Shown: positions 1 through 8,748 of the stretch, one piece after another | Position numbering within the stretch: the stretch's first letter is position 1 | How the letters are laid out: each line of letters starts with the position of its first letter | Assembly (NCBI GenBank): GCA_034439755.1 | Contig: JAWXAZ010000077.1 | Coordinates: 1-64,000, forward strand | Reading direction: 5' to 3' | DNA from: B1 sp034439755 | GTDB taxonomy: Bacteria; Bacteroidota; Bacteroidia; UKL13-3 | DNA length: 64,000 nucleotides | The notes under the pieces: generated by a model | Database searches by the model: none | Told to the model about the DNA's origin: nothing | Seen by the model: only the letters and a program-made list of their open reading frames with translations | Program-made: the position numbers and the translations under genes

Positions 1-160
1 AACAAGCAAACAATCCTTACAAACTATTTATAAGGCAAAAGTTAACACATATAAAAACCAGTAAACTTTATTCTGAAATTACTTATAGTTTAACAAAAAC
101 CTGCCAATTTGCTATCCTAACAGCCAACATTCCCTTTATTCAATTTTATTTTTATCTTGT

Positions 161-466
161 ATGCCTAATATAATATCTATGCGAATTAAATATGGCGATA
201 CAGAAATGAATTTTTATGGCCCATTGGAAGATGGCATTCTTAGGGGTATTCAACTGCTTGAAAATAATACAGAATTGGAATCTGTTTTGGTTCAAAAATT
301 TGCTGAGGGCGAAGAGAATGGACAGAAAAACCAGACCTACGGCCTTTTGGTTAGGGTACAAACACAAAGCGAAAAAACCATTACAAATGATAATTCTTAC
401 CTACCTATCCCTATTTTTTTACCAGAATACACTTATAACTATTTGTTCTGTAGAAAAATTGGATGA
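161..466 (+). CDS. Small hypothetical protein
   Basis: I do not recognise this 101-residue product. It starts at an ATG and its first 75 residues look like real protein: mixed hydrophobic and acidic (EGEENG) stretches, no low-complexity run, no signal peptide and no membrane segment. It converges on the DUF350 gene with about 30 bases between the stops. The last 25 residues are less convincing, and an overlapping frame (216-476) is also open, so the call rests only on the plausible composition. The upstream 160 bases to the window edge show nothing I can name. Confidence 0.35.
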   Translation: MPNIISMRIKYGDTEMNFYGPLEDGILRGIQLLENNTELESVLVQKFAEGEENGQKNQTYGLLVRVQTQSEKTITNDNSYLPIPIFLPEYTYNYLFCRKIG

Positions 467-495
467 TATATTTTGAATAATAGGTATTAAGCCTC

Positions 496-1020
496 CTACC
501 TAAACCTTACTGGCATATCAGGATATGGAATTAGGCTTTCGAGCATGAGTATGTAGGAGTCCTTTACAAAAAGGGCAATTACCATAATTACTGTTGCCAC
601 CAAAATGGCTGTGCTCACTTTGCCTTCTTTAATGTCTTGTATTTCATGGTGATCTTTGGTCAGAATATTATACAATCCAAAGCCTGTAAAATTACTAATG
701 AGTGAAACTAAAAAACCTAAAGCCACAAACAACAACACAAATTTGACACTTTGAAGAGATTGACTCATCGTTTCGGGATATTGTATGCTTAATTGCCTTA
801 TTGCATTTATAATGGGTTGAATTGCCCCCGATATTATATATCCTGTTGAAAATAGAACTGCTGCGCCAACTATGCTAAATGCCAAATTATTGTTTGTTTC
901 AACTCCACGCTTTTTAAACCAATATCGCATGAATGTTACTGTAAAATAAAGCACCAACACAACAATGAAAATAGATAATACCAATTGGATAATGGAAAGT
1001 GCAAATAATTCTGTTTTCAT
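496..1020 (-). CDS. DUF350-type inner-membrane protein
   Basis: A 174-residue membrane protein with four hydrophobic segments, near residues 8-30, 45-65, 92-115 and 137-155. The pattern of small residues in the helices (GAAVLFSTGYIISGA; LFVALGFLVSLISNF) fits the DUF350/YjfL family, whose members usually form paired-helix repeats and have no assigned activity. It is the last gene of the minus-strand operon that starts at 6118, 35 bases after the transglutaminase-like gene. DUF350 proteins are often found with other membrane-stress or envelope proteins, which suits this neighbourhood, but the role is inferred only from context. The family call is from pattern recognition and has moderate confidence. 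Confidence 0.6.
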   Translation of the reverse strand: MKTELFALSIIQLVLSIFIVVLVLYFTVTFMRYWFKKRGVETNNNLAFSIVGAAVLFSTGYIISGAIQPIINAIRQLSIQYPETMSQSLQSVKFVLLFVALGFLVSLISNFTGFGLYNILTKDHHEIQDIKEGKVSTAILVATVIMVIALFVKDSYILMLESLIPYPDMPVRFR

Positions 1021-1055
1021 GAGTTAAATTTTTATGTTTTGCGAATAATAAATAC

Positions 1056-2555
1056 CTATTTAGATGTAATAACGATATGCCAATTGTTCATATTGCTGCA
1101 CTGTGGTGATAATTGCCCTAACATAAACCCCTTGGCAGTGGTTTCCCAAGTATAGTAGTTGCGCCCATTTGCTTGTAAACTAAATCCAGTTGTAGGTAGG
1201 TTTAAACCTAAAATAGCATGTGAATATGATTGGCTCACCATAATACAAGCATCGTAACCAAAATGAGATAGTACATAAAACAAAAGTAATGCTCTGGTAT
1301 CACAATCTCCTTGCAAATTATACATAAAGCCACTTGGTGATTGAACACCAAATTTTACGCCATCTAAACAAGGTATATTTTGATACTGTGGGTTATTGGC
1401 TTTAAAAAACTCACATGCAATATCTATTACCAACACATAATCTATGTCTTGAACACAACTAACCACCATATTTGAAAAAGCATAAGCATTTAAATTCTTA
1501 GCCAACCTAATGCTGTCGAACATGTTTAAGATAAAAGGAAGTCCTTTTTCATCATATTGATAAAGGCTCTTATAAACATCGTGGAAACCGTCATAGTCTG
1601 AGGAACCCATTTCTATTTCTAGGGTTTGTTGCTTTTGTTTGGCAACAAAATATTGCTTTTGGCTTATTTTTAAAATACCACTATATTCATTGTTAAAATA
1701 ATCGTTCCAATGCCGAAAATGCAGCACAAAAATAGAGTCGGCTAACGGCTTCATTTCCGTTTCAGTAGTGTCAATGGTTAATTCTGTTTTCTCCTCACTT
1801 TTATCTTCTTCTTCTGGATTAGGTTTTGGGTAGGGCATAGGTGCAGGGCGCGGGTTTGGGTCTGTTCTATGATTCTGATCAATAATTCCCAACAATGTTG
1901 TAATTAAAAACAACAATAACAAACCACAAATGAGTAATGAAATAATTTTTCCTAAAAACCGCAAAAGAAAATACCCCAAAACCAATAAAGCCAATGTAAG
2001 CAGAATAGCCATCCATTTATGAGGTAAAATACTCCATAAAAGCAGTAAGGTCAGTAGTAGTATAAGCCAATAAATTGCGCGCAAAAAAGCGCTTCCAAAG
2101 AACCCATTATTGTCTTTTTTGCCTAATTGGCTGATTGGCACATAAGGTTCAATACTATTTGGTTCGCTACTCACAGTATGGGAACCAGATTCTGAACCTG
2201 TTTTATTCGTTATTTCTTTGCGCAAAGTGGCATAAATGATTCCATTAATTTCGCCAGTAAGCTCAGACCTTTTTGCCAAATGAACCTCGCGTATGTAAAC
2301 ATTTGTAAGCTTGGTTTTAAAATACTGCCCTCCCCCAGAAACAATGACATCATTTAGCTCTTTAATATAAAAATAATCATCGCCAAGCACCATGTGTTTG
2401 GTTTGATAGGGCTCAATGGAAGCTGGCGAGAATACGATAGGATCAAAGATATTGGTAATAGTATTTAACCTAAACCCACCTTGATTGGTATGCGATTTAC
2501 TTGAGCTGTAATTAGCTTTAAATTTACCCGTAATATGATATTCTTGGATAGGCAA
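1056..2555 (-). CDS. Membrane-anchored transglutaminase-like protein
   Basis: A 499-residue protein in three parts. Residues 1-115 form a beta-rich domain shared with the upstream neighbour (it ends in INGIIYATLRKE). Residues about 150-230 hold three closely spaced membrane helices. After an acidic, proline-rich linker, the C-terminal 240 residues end in a transglutaminase-like fold with the order Cys418 (QGDCDTRA), His446 (SYSHAIL) and Glu471 (YYTWETT). That triad is typical of bacterial transglutaminase-like cysteine proteases or amidases. The start is a TTG directly after the upstream stop codon; the first in-frame ATG is at residue 55 and would remove half of the shared domain. The substrate is unknown. 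It is the fifth gene of the operon. Confidence 0.7.
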   Translation of the reverse strand: MPIQEYHITGKFKANYSSSKSHTNQGGFRLNTITNIFDPIVFSPASIEPYQTKHMVLGDDYFYIKELNDVIVSGGGQYFKTKLTNVYIREVHLAKRSELTGEINGIIYATLRKEITNKTGSESGSHTVSSEPNSIEPYVPISQLGKKDNNGFFGSAFLRAIYWLILLLTLLLLWSILPHKWMAILLTLALLVLGYFLLRFLGKIISLLICGLLLLFLITTLLGIIDQNHRTDPNPRPAPMPYPKPNPEEEDKSEEKTELTIDTTETEMKPLADSIFVLHFRHWNDYFNNEYSGILKISQKQYFVAKQKQQTLEIEMGSSDYDGFHDVYKSLYQYDEKGLPFILNMFDSIRLAKNLNAYAFSNMVVSCVQDIDYVLVIDIACEFFKANNPQYQNIPCLDGVKFGVQSPSGFMYNLQGDCDTRALLLFYVLSHFGYDACIMVSQSYSHAILGLNLPTTGFSLQANGRNYYTWETTAKGFMLGQLSPQCSNMNNWHIVITSK

Positions 2556-3467
2556 TTAGTGAGCGGTTTTAATAATATAAGTTACTGGTTTACCAACTTT
2601 AAAATCGGTCTTAAAAATAAGTGTTCCAGCTTGGTCATTTATTTCAATGGTTGGTGAACAATTTCTAATTTTTCCATTACTAACAGCTTCTAATTTTAGG
2701 TAATTATTACCCGGTTTTAGCTCCTCCATCCAAGAATAAACCCGCCCTTGCAAAATCAATTCTTTTACTCGCAACTCATCATTCATATAAACATTAATAA
2801 TATCGTCGTCTGGAATGTCCCAATCATATAAAGAAATGGTAAGTTTACTGTTATACAAAGTAATGGTATCTGAAGGTATTTTAACCTCGGTAGAATCAAT
2901 GACTGGTAATGGCTTTGGATGCGTATTGCAATCTTTAAATTGAAACAATAGCCAAAGCAGAAACAATAATACCAATAACCACCACAAATTACTTAAACAA
3001 CCATCAAAAAGAGAACCCTTATTCCCCTCGTTTTTTCCATTTGCTAAATGAGTTTGTTCAGTAATAATATTACTATTATCAAATTGACTACTGTCAACTA
3101 AAGAAGGAGGTTGGGCATCCAAAATAGTAGCTACTAAAATGCCAGATACTTTACCCGTTTTTCCATAATCATGGTTTTGGTTGCTTGCTACCAAATGTTC
3201 AAATAAATAACACTCATATAAATTTTCTAATGCATTTAATGGCGCATTAATGGTGGTAGTTTTATAATAAACATGTACTGCCCTAATAATTGTAAAGGGG
3301 ATGTGATCATTTGATAAAAGTGCTATCTTTTCTTCCTCAGTAATAATTGTGGCATTTGATAAAACCGCACCTGTATTAAAATTAGCCTCATGCAATTGAT
3401 GAATAGAGAAATTATTTAAACCTACTCCGCTATATGAGCCAGTAAAATTTCCTTTAACCAACTCCAT
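2556..3467 (-). CDS. Single-pass protein, Ig-like C-terminal domain
   Basis: A 303-residue protein. Residues 1-120 resemble the N-terminal domain of the next gene (matching VKGNF/ITGKF openings and GKVSGILVAT/GEINGIIYAT ends). A single membrane helix follows (LWWLLVLLFLLWLLFQF, about residues 160-178). The C-terminal 110 residues contain a beta pattern with WDIPDDDIINVYMND and LKPGNNYLKLEA. That pattern is typical of a small Ig-like domain common in exported Bacteroidota proteins. It overlaps the upstream gene by 14 bases and abuts the downstream gene with no gap, so the proteins are probably made together and may form a complex. No catalytic residues are visible. Confidence 0.65.
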   Translation of the reverse strand: MELVKGNFTGSYSGVGLNNFSIHQLHEANFNTGAVLSNATIITEEEKIALLSNDHIPFTIIRAVHVYYKTTTINAPLNALENLYECYLFEHLVASNQNHDYGKTGKVSGILVATILDAQPPSLVDSSQFDNSNIITEQTHLANGKNEGNKGSLFDGCLSNLWWLLVLLFLLWLLFQFKDCNTHPKPLPVIDSTEVKIPSDTITLYNSKLTISLYDWDIPDDDIINVYMNDELRVKELILQGRVYSWMEELKPGNNYLKLEAVSNGKIRNCSPTIEINDQAGTLIFKTDFKVGKPVTYIIKTAH

Positions 3468-4305
3468 GTGGCGGCGGTAATTGGTTATTTAAACGAGCAG
3501 CCGAATTGTCATCAAATTGCTCTGGCTCAACAGTTGCTTGATCTAACATATCATAAAGTAAATTTACACCTGCTAATTGATACTTATTTGTCTTTGGAAC
3601 CCTATTAAATGGGGCATCAGAATAGGCTTCATAGAAATTTGTTGTATGGCCAAATTTACTTTCTGTTATTTGAGTATAAAACTCTTTAAAATTAGCATAT
3701 TCGTCCAAAACAATGGTTTTATGCAAATTGTTCAAAGCCTTTTGATAGGCCTCGTTTCCTCCGCTTCGTAAAAACAACCGCCATATCATTGGAATCATAA
3801 AAAAAAGAGTAATAAATATTGAAAACAACCAAGTGATTGGTAAATGCTTTTTAAGCATTGATAACCTAAAGAAAAGAGATGATTTTACATAAATTTCGTT
3901 TGAATGAAGATAAATAATTTTAAAAATTTGATACTCAAAAAAATACGTTTCAAAACATAAAGTTGTAATTAAAACCAATAAACTTATAGCCAATAATTTA
4001 AGAACAGAATAGCCTATACTTGGGGGATTTAATTTCCCGTTATTACTCATATTCCATATTGCACTGCTAATGATAAACCTCATCATATTAATATTAATAA
4101 AGGTAAATAAAAGAGAAACTAACAAAGAAATTATTTCTTGGCTGGCAATTAGGTTTAAACCATAATAAATTCCAAAAACAGAAAACGGAATATAAATCAA
4201 AATAATAAATCCACTAAATCCAAAATAATTCATTTTTTTTGGTTTAGGAGGCTCAATTAAATAGGTATCAAAAGCGCCAAATATTGAAAGAAAATTTGCA
4301 CTCAT
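3454..4305 (-). CDS. Multi-pass membrane protein of unknown function
   Basis: A 283-residue protein I do not recognise. Four hydrophobic segments lie near residues 25-50, 55-80, 100-125 and 155-178. A soluble C-terminal domain of about 100 residues follows, rich in aromatic and acidic residues and ending in a proline-rich tail (QLPPPHG). It sits three bases after the DUF4407 gene and overlaps the next gene by 14 bases, which argues for translational coupling. The topology puts the C-terminal domain on the same side as the N terminus, probably the cytoplasm. No enzyme motif is visible; a structural or signalling partner of DUF4407 is the simplest reading. Confidence 0.6.
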   Translation of the reverse strand: MSANFLSIFGAFDTYLIEPPKPKKMNYFGFSGFIILIYIPFSVFGIYYGLNLIASQEIISLLVSLLFTFININMMRFIISSAIWNMSNNGKLNPPSIGYSVLKLLAISLLVLITTLCFETYFFEYQIFKIIYLHSNEIYVKSSLFFRLSMLKKHLPITWLFSIFITLFFMIPMIWRLFLRSGGNEAYQKALNNLHKTIVLDEYANFKEFYTQITESKFGHTTNFYEAYSDAPFNRVPKTNKYQLAGVNLLYDMLDQATVEPEQFDDNSAARLNNQLPPPHGVG

Positions 4306-4308
4306 TAT

Positions 4309-5535
4309 TTAACTATAAAAATTGTTGGGATTGTCATCAATATCCTTTTCTTTTTGTATTGTCCATTTATCAATAATTTTCTTTGCTATTTTTTCTTGGG
4401 CATTTAATAATTCAATTTTTTCCTTTAATAAATGCTCAGCACCATGAAAAATCAAACTTTCTACTTCAACATTTTTTCCGTTAATATTTTGCAACTCGGT
4501 TCGCTTCTCAATAGCCATTTCGGCCAATCTAATTTCCTTAATATTCTTTTCTAAATAGTCGTATGGACTAAAAGCTATCATTAACTTAAAGAAAACGGGT
4601 GCGCACTCTACCAATAAAAAAAGTGCCTGAACCATGTGAACAGGAATTCCTGAATCGGGTATATCTCCTAATGTAAGAATACACTCTAAAAAACCAGGCT
4701 TGAGATTTAATTCTCTTTTAAAACTTAATTTTAAGGAATCCATCATGTAATAAATACCATTTCGCTCCAATTGCAACTTTGCAATAGCAGTGAATAATAT
4801 AGAATCCCTTGGATAAAGATCTTGAGCAAGTTGCCTTTTAAATTCGATACATTTTGATTTGCAATCGCCATTTGAGGTTTCATATATAACCATGGACCGT
4901 GTTTTTTCAATCTCCAATAATAATCTATCTTTAATTGCTTGAATCTCTTTTATGTCGTCAATAATTTTGGTCAAATCTGATTTAAACTGAGCTTCAATTT
5001 TTTCGTTTTGAATTGCCAATTTATCATCATTTGTAGTTATAAATTGCTTTTGTATTTCTGGATAAAACAAATAAATCTCTAGTGGAGCAGAAATGGTTAA
5101 GCCAATAATTATTGCCATAATTATCCTAGGTAAAGCATTTAGAAATTCATTTCTTGAAATAGAATCTTTACCATCTCCTTTTCCAGTGCTTGAAACAATA
5201 AACCTATCTAAATTAAAAATAACATACCCCCAAAACAAACCAACAGCATAATGTACAAAATACATAGCAAAATTATGGTTAATTTTTGTGGCACCATTTT
5301 CAATAATTTCCTTATCAACTGGAAAAATAATAGACATGGCAAAGGTCATTGACAAAAAAGCAAACACACCTGTCCCTAAAACTATTCCACCCAAACAGGC
5401 ATACTTTACAGCATCAGAATACGTACAATTTTGTAAAATTTCTCTGTCTGCTCCGGCACATTCCCAAAGCCATTTTGTTATTTTCCAATACTGGTGATGG
5501 TCCTTGTAAGGATAATGTTTAGATTGTTGTGTCAT
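4309..5535 (-). CDS. DUF4407 membrane protein
   Basis: A 408-residue protein of the DUF4407 family. The marks of that family are WLWECAGAD near residue 22, two N-terminal helices (about 45-72 and 90-108), the conserved loop FNLDRFIVSS at 107-116, a third helix about 130-155, a long charged coiled-coil segment about 170-270 and a fourth helix near 305-328. A charged C-terminal tail (EKIAKKIIDKW) closes it. The large coiled-coil loop between helices three and four probably sits outside the cytoplasmic membrane, but this is inferred. The family has no known activity. It is the second gene of the operon, 10 bases after the preceding stop, and gives the group its clearest family name. Confidence 0.8.
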   Translation of the reverse strand: MTQQSKHYPYKDHHQYWKITKWLWECAGADREILQNCTYSDAVKYACLGGIVLGTGVFAFLSMTFAMSIIFPVDKEIIENGATKINHNFAMYFVHYAVGLFWGYVIFNLDRFIVSSTGKGDGKDSISRNEFLNALPRIIMAIIIGLTISAPLEIYLFYPEIQKQFITTNDDKLAIQNEKIEAQFKSDLTKIIDDIKEIQAIKDRLLLEIEKTRSMVIYETSNGDCKSKCIEFKRQLAQDLYPRDSILFTAIAKLQLERNGIYYMMDSLKLSFKRELNLKPGFLECILTLGDIPDSGIPVHMVQALFLLVECAPVFFKLMIAFSPYDYLEKNIKEIRLAEMAIEKRTELQNINGKNVEVESLIFHGAEHLLKEKIELLNAQEKIAKKIIDKWTIQKEKDIDDNPNNFYS

Positions 5536-5545
5536 GTTGTTTTAA

Positions 5546-6118
5546 TTAATTACCCAAAATAGAGGACCCTTCTTTTAACTTATCAATTTCAAGCTCTGCA
5601 TTACCTAAAAGATTAAAAATCTTATTTTGAAGATCATTGGTATTAGACTTATTTTGAAGATTGTTTTCCAGTTTTTTAACCTGCGTTTTCTCTTCCAGAT
5701 TCAATTGGGTAAAATTTTCTACGTTCTTTATTTCAAAAACAGGAGCAATCGTATTTAATTCAAAAGACCTTACTTTTGGAATCGATTGTGCCTGCAAAAT
5801 TACATCTACTATCCTAAGTGAGATGGTTTTTGTATTTATACAATTTTTACCATATGCCCTTATGGTGTATTTTAGAATGTTTTTGCTAACAAAGAATTGG
5901 GTTCTTCCTTTTTTAAAGGTAACATCGCCAATTTGGGGGTAAATTTCAACCTTATACGCGTTTTCTACCACCCAGTAAAATATATTAGGAGTACCATCAA
6001 TACAAATATTAAACTCGGCTTTAAATTGATGGATAATTGTACTACTATTTGAAGATAATTGAATCCTGATTTTCAAACCAATTTGCCTAACTTGATCAAA
6101 AAACTTTTTCATTTTCAT
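5546..6118 (-). CDS. Hypothetical protein, Ig-like domain, operon leader
   Basis: A 190-residue product without signal peptide or membrane helix. Residues 30-110 show alternating hydrophobic strands with an Ig-like spacing (FYWVVENAYKVEIYP, then VTFKKGRTQFFVS). This pattern is seen in Bacteroidota proteins where polar and aromatic residues frame a beta-sandwich. Residues 140-185 are predicted coiled coil (LEEKTQVKKLENNLQ). It is the first gene of the six-gene minus-strand operon, with only 10 bases to DUF4407. The start MKMKKFFDQ could equally be the second methionine. Function unknown; a cytoplasmic adaptor of the membrane proteins would fit. Confidence 0.5.
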   Translation of the reverse strand: MKMKKFFDQVRQIGLKIRIQLSSNSSTIIHQFKAEFNICIDGTPNIFYWVVENAYKVEIYPQIGDVTFKKGRTQFFVSKNILKYTIRAYGKNCINTKTISLRIVDVILQAQSIPKVRSFELNTIAPVFEIKNVENFTQLNLEEKTQVKKLENNLQNKSNTNDLQNKIFNLLGNAELEIDKLKEGSSILGN

Positions 6119-6155
6119 ACTTACAAATAAGGTATAATTTTTAATTTATTTTATT

Positions 6156-6557
6156 TTATTTAGGCAAACTTCCAGATAATTCAACCATTTGTCCAGAGCC
6201 AATAGCCGAATCCACTTTAATTAGCACATTGTTTTGGTACACTTTCAAAATTAACCAACCTGAAAGTTGATCCACGCTACGAACTTTAAAGTAATAGGGT
6301 GCTTTATGGTACCCTTTACTAGCCAAAATAGCACTCCATGGAACTTTTGAATTACCTCCGGTATTGCTTCCAGATAGCATTTGTGCCGACTTACCTTCCT
6401 CGGGTATTGTGGCGTAATCTACCCTAACATCGGCAATTCCATTAGTGGCATAGGCATAATATTTTACTGAATAATCAGTGTTAGCTACTTCATCCTTTTT
6501 ACAATGGTTAAAAAAAGAAATAGCCAAAAGAAGAACAAAGAAGTTTATTTTTTTCAT
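6156..6557 (-). CDS. Small lipoprotein
   Basis: A 133-residue exported protein with a short basic start, a hydrophobic stretch and a lipobox-like FFNHC placing the acylated cysteine at residue 19. The mature part is beta-rich and of a type common in Bacteroidota lipoproteins (DYSVKYYAYATNGIADVRVDY). I cannot assign a function. It is separated from the DUF4407 operon by 37 bases and may be its first gene or an independent unit. A possible promoter box lies 10 bases before its ATG. Confidence 0.65.
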   Translation of the reverse strand: MKKINFFVLLLAISFFNHCKKDEVANTDYSVKYYAYATNGIADVRVDYATIPEEGKSAQMLSGSNTGGNSKVPWSAILASKGYHKAPYYFKVRSVDQLSGWLILKVYQNNVLIKVDSAIGSGQMVELSGSLPK

Positions 6558-6567
6558 GGCACTTATT

Positions 6568-6575
6568 CAAAAGTA
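6568..6575 (-). promoter_or_regulatory. Possible -7 box of the lipoprotein gene
   Basis: On the minus strand the bases read TACTTTTG, matching the Bacteroidota -7 consensus TAnnTTTG. The leader to the ATG would be very short (about 5 bases) and no good -33 element is seen 19-21 bases upstream, so the call is weak. Confidence 0.3.
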
Positions 6576-6726
6576 TATTTTTTAATTAATACCTCCTCAT
6601 AATTTTATTTGGCAAGTTAAATGGCTTCCAATAAATACATAATTTTAAACATTGGATTTGAGCCAATTGTGAATCAGGATAATTTTAAAAGATTTAATTT
6701 ATTTTTCTTTGAATCTTGGATTCCTT

Positions 6727-7290
6727 TTAATTCTTGTTCGGTTGCCTTTTTTGTCTCAATCTTCCCTCACAATATTTAAATTGAATTGAGACAATATCCT
6801 CAGGTTTAGGATTACTATTCAAAGCGTAAGTTCTTGTGTTTTTCCCAGTTCTAAGTTCGCAATGATCTGTTGCAAAAGCTTCTTCTAACCCATCAATATC
6901 AAAAGCCCAAATAGGGGTATTCCCTGCAAAATGGTAAGGCGAATACCATTGATAAGAATTGGATAATGGATCAACACTCAAAAACTTACCCAATTGAGGA
7001 TCATAAATTCTCATCCTATTATCATAACTTGCTCCTTGACACTTCACTTCATTATCCATTTCCTTACCATTAAACCCAAATCTGTAGCCGTTTCTATTTG
7101 GGTCATTAAAAGTTCTATCAGGCATGAGCATTCCAAAGGCATAATAATCCTGGGCACTTATAACATCGGCAACATAATTATCAACGCCAATGGTTCCATT
7201 TTCGAAAATTGTTACATCATCCAAATAAAAATCGTCATTACCACTGCTATAGGCGTGAGCAAGCACGTATCGAAACCTTTTATTAGCCAT
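6727..7290 (-). pseudogene. C-terminal fragment of an RHS-repeat protein
   Basis: The 187 residues contain the RHS-associated core: YYAFGMLMPDR, YRFGFNGKEMDNE, RIYDPQLGKFLSVDP and PYHFAGNTPIWAFDIDGLE. Full RHS proteins are ten or more times longer. Here only the end of a preceding domain (FYLDDVTIF) remains, and a stop codon lies directly before the ATG, so the 5' part is lost. The 50-residue tail after the core would be the variable toxin or non-toxic end; it is short, has no recognisable nuclease motif and is probably not active. The fragment ends about 130 bases from the deleted insertion element, which suggests that recombination removed the rest. Confidence 0.75.
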
Positions 7291-7401
7291 ACTTTAAATG
7301 TCTTTTTTTTTAGTATTCCTTAGCCTTCGAGTTTGGCAATCTTTTGGATGGTGGGGAAGCTTATTAACATAGACAATTTAGGGTTTTTCGCAGGTGACTA
7401 T

Positions 7402-7421
7402 CAATTAGCAAGCTACGCTAA
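7402..7421. repeat. Hairpin split by the insertion element (left part)
   Basis: CAATTAGC at 7402-7409 and GCTAA at 7417-7421 are the left part of a palindrome that is completed by TTG at 8515-8517 after the element. Removing the element and one target copy gives CAATTAGC, a 7-base loop and GCTAATTG, a perfect 8-base stem. Confidence 0.6.
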
Positions 7422-8510
7422 TTCTACTTAGACAAGTTAATAACTATGTCGTAAACTATTGGTATCAAAGGGTTTTCTTTGTGTTAGCAAAAAAAGATAG
7501 AAAAAATCACCGTTAATATATAGCCGATGTCAATAAGAAAATTGCCGACCAAGAACGGCTGTTTAAATATTTGTCTAGCTTTAAAAATGTTTTCAAAATA
7601 ATTACTCATGACAAGTTGGAACATGCAGTAAAATATATCAAAGGATTGTTTCAATCTCGCAAACGAAACATTGAGCGAATGACCGAACAGGTTGTTGATA
7701 GTGATTATTACAATATACAACATTTTATAAGTGAATTGCCTTGGGATGCCCGAAAAGTATTTGATAAGGTTTCTGTGGATACTAGTAATTTATTAAATTC
7801 CTTTGATGGAGTAGGTTTATTAATTGATGAATCAGCTTTATCAAAGAAAGGTGAATATTCTGTTGGTATAAGCCGACAATATAATGGAAATGCAGGAAAA
7901 GTAGATAATTGTCAGGTTGCAGTTTACGCGACATTAACTGGTGAAAATCATTATGGTTTAATAGATACAGAGCTATTTCTGCCTGAAAGTTGGACAGATG
8001 ATAAACATCGTTGTAAAAAAGCAGGTGTTCCCAATAAACGGCTTCAGTTTAAAAGCAAACTTGAACTAGCTCTTGACATCCTAAAACGCCAGCGAGCCTT
8101 AGGTACTAAATATGGCTGGATTGGAGCTGATGGATTTTATGGTAATAGCTCCTGGTTTTTGAAAAAATTAGATGAACTCAATGAATTATTTGTAATAGAC
8201 ATCCAAAAGGTCATTCAGAGATGCAAAACAGGAAGCGGGAATGTCTGAATATCAAGTGAGAGGTTGGTTAGCATGGCACCATCACATGGCTATGGTAATG
8301 ATGGCAATGCATTTTATTTTAATTGAAAAAATCTATCTGAAAGAGGAACTATCTTTATTAATAGCTTATGACATCAGGGAAATTATGTTAAATGTTTACC
8401 CTAAAAAAGGAATGAGTGAAGAAGATGTTATGAATCAAATTAATATCAGACACAAGCAAAAGCTTGCTGACATTGAGAAAAACTATGTTACCTAACTTGT
8501 CAAAGTAGAA
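7422..8510 (+). mobile_element. IS701-family element, internally deleted
   Basis: The element is 1089 bases long. Its ends are 18-base inverted repeats (7422-7439 and 8493-8510; TTCTACTT then A or T, then GACAAGTTA) that differ at one position. It is flanked by the 4-base direct repeat CTAA (7418-7421 and 8511-8514). IS701-type elements are known for 4-base YTAR duplications, which fits. The transposase stop codon lies inside the right repeat, as in compact insertion elements. Complete members are roughly 1.4 kb, so about 300 bases are missing from the middle of the transposase gene. The intact ends mean it could still be moved by a transposase supplied elsewhere. Confidence 0.85.
7571..8495 (+). 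pseudogene. IS701-type DDE transposase, deleted and frameshifted
   Basis: Two open pieces make up the remnant. The first (7571-8248) holds the N-terminal part with the first catalytic Asp (LLIDESALSKKG), the SVGISRQYNGNAGKVDNCQV block and the second Asp (WIGADGFYG). The second, in another frame, reads FRDAKQEAG then YQVRGWLAWHHHMA, which is the C-terminal block with the catalytic Glu. The roughly 100 residues normally between them are absent, and the frame changes near 8205-8225, so one deletion explains both. No in-frame ATG precedes the first block; TTG at 7571 is the first usual start. The product cannot be active. Confidence 0.85.
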
Positions 8511-8566
8511 CTAATTGCAACACAATAAAAGCTTATTATCTTGGGTTCAGTCACAAGCTAGGGAGC

Positions 8567-8595
8567 AAAAGGCCGATATCCCATCGGCCTTTTTT
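8567..8595. terminator. Intrinsic terminator, bidirectional form
   Basis: AAAAGGCCGAT, a 5-base loop, then ATCGGCCTTTTTT. The stem GGCCGAT/ATCGGCC is flanked by A and T runs, so it can stop transcription from either side. It lies 57 bases after the insertion element. Confidence 0.75.
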
Positions 8596-8684
8596 ACGAA
8601 TAAAATCAACAATTTTTATTAGGATTGTTAGGTTAAATAACAAATAACCTGTGACCACAAAATAACACTTTCAAATATTATTTA

Positions 8685-8717
8685 GTGTAAAACCTGCGTT
8701 TTACACACGTATATTTG
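8685..8717 (+). promoter_or_regulatory. Operator-like palindrome next to a -7 box
   Basis: GTGTAAAA (8685-8692), six bases, TTTTACAC (8699-8706) is a perfect 8-base inverted repeat. TATATTTG (8710-8717) directly after it matches the TAnnTTTG -7 box. The palindrome would cover the -33 to -10 part of the promoter, a usual place for a repressor site. The ATG at 8749 follows 31 bases later. Confidence 0.5.
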
Positions 8718-8748
8718 CGAAGTAAATTATTACAACAACTCAAAATCT

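Noticed and set aside
7353..8540. The direct repeat AAGCTTATTA on both sides of the insertion element
   Set aside because: The copies lie at unequal distances from the ends (about 65 and 20 bases) and are AT-rich; the CTAA repeats touching the terminal repeats are the real target duplication.
8540..8576. A possible tRNA 3' end (GGGTTCAGTC with a short stem)
   Set aside because: The T-loop lacks the conserved TTCRA pattern, only four stem pairs form, no matching acceptor strand lies upstream and no CCA is encoded.
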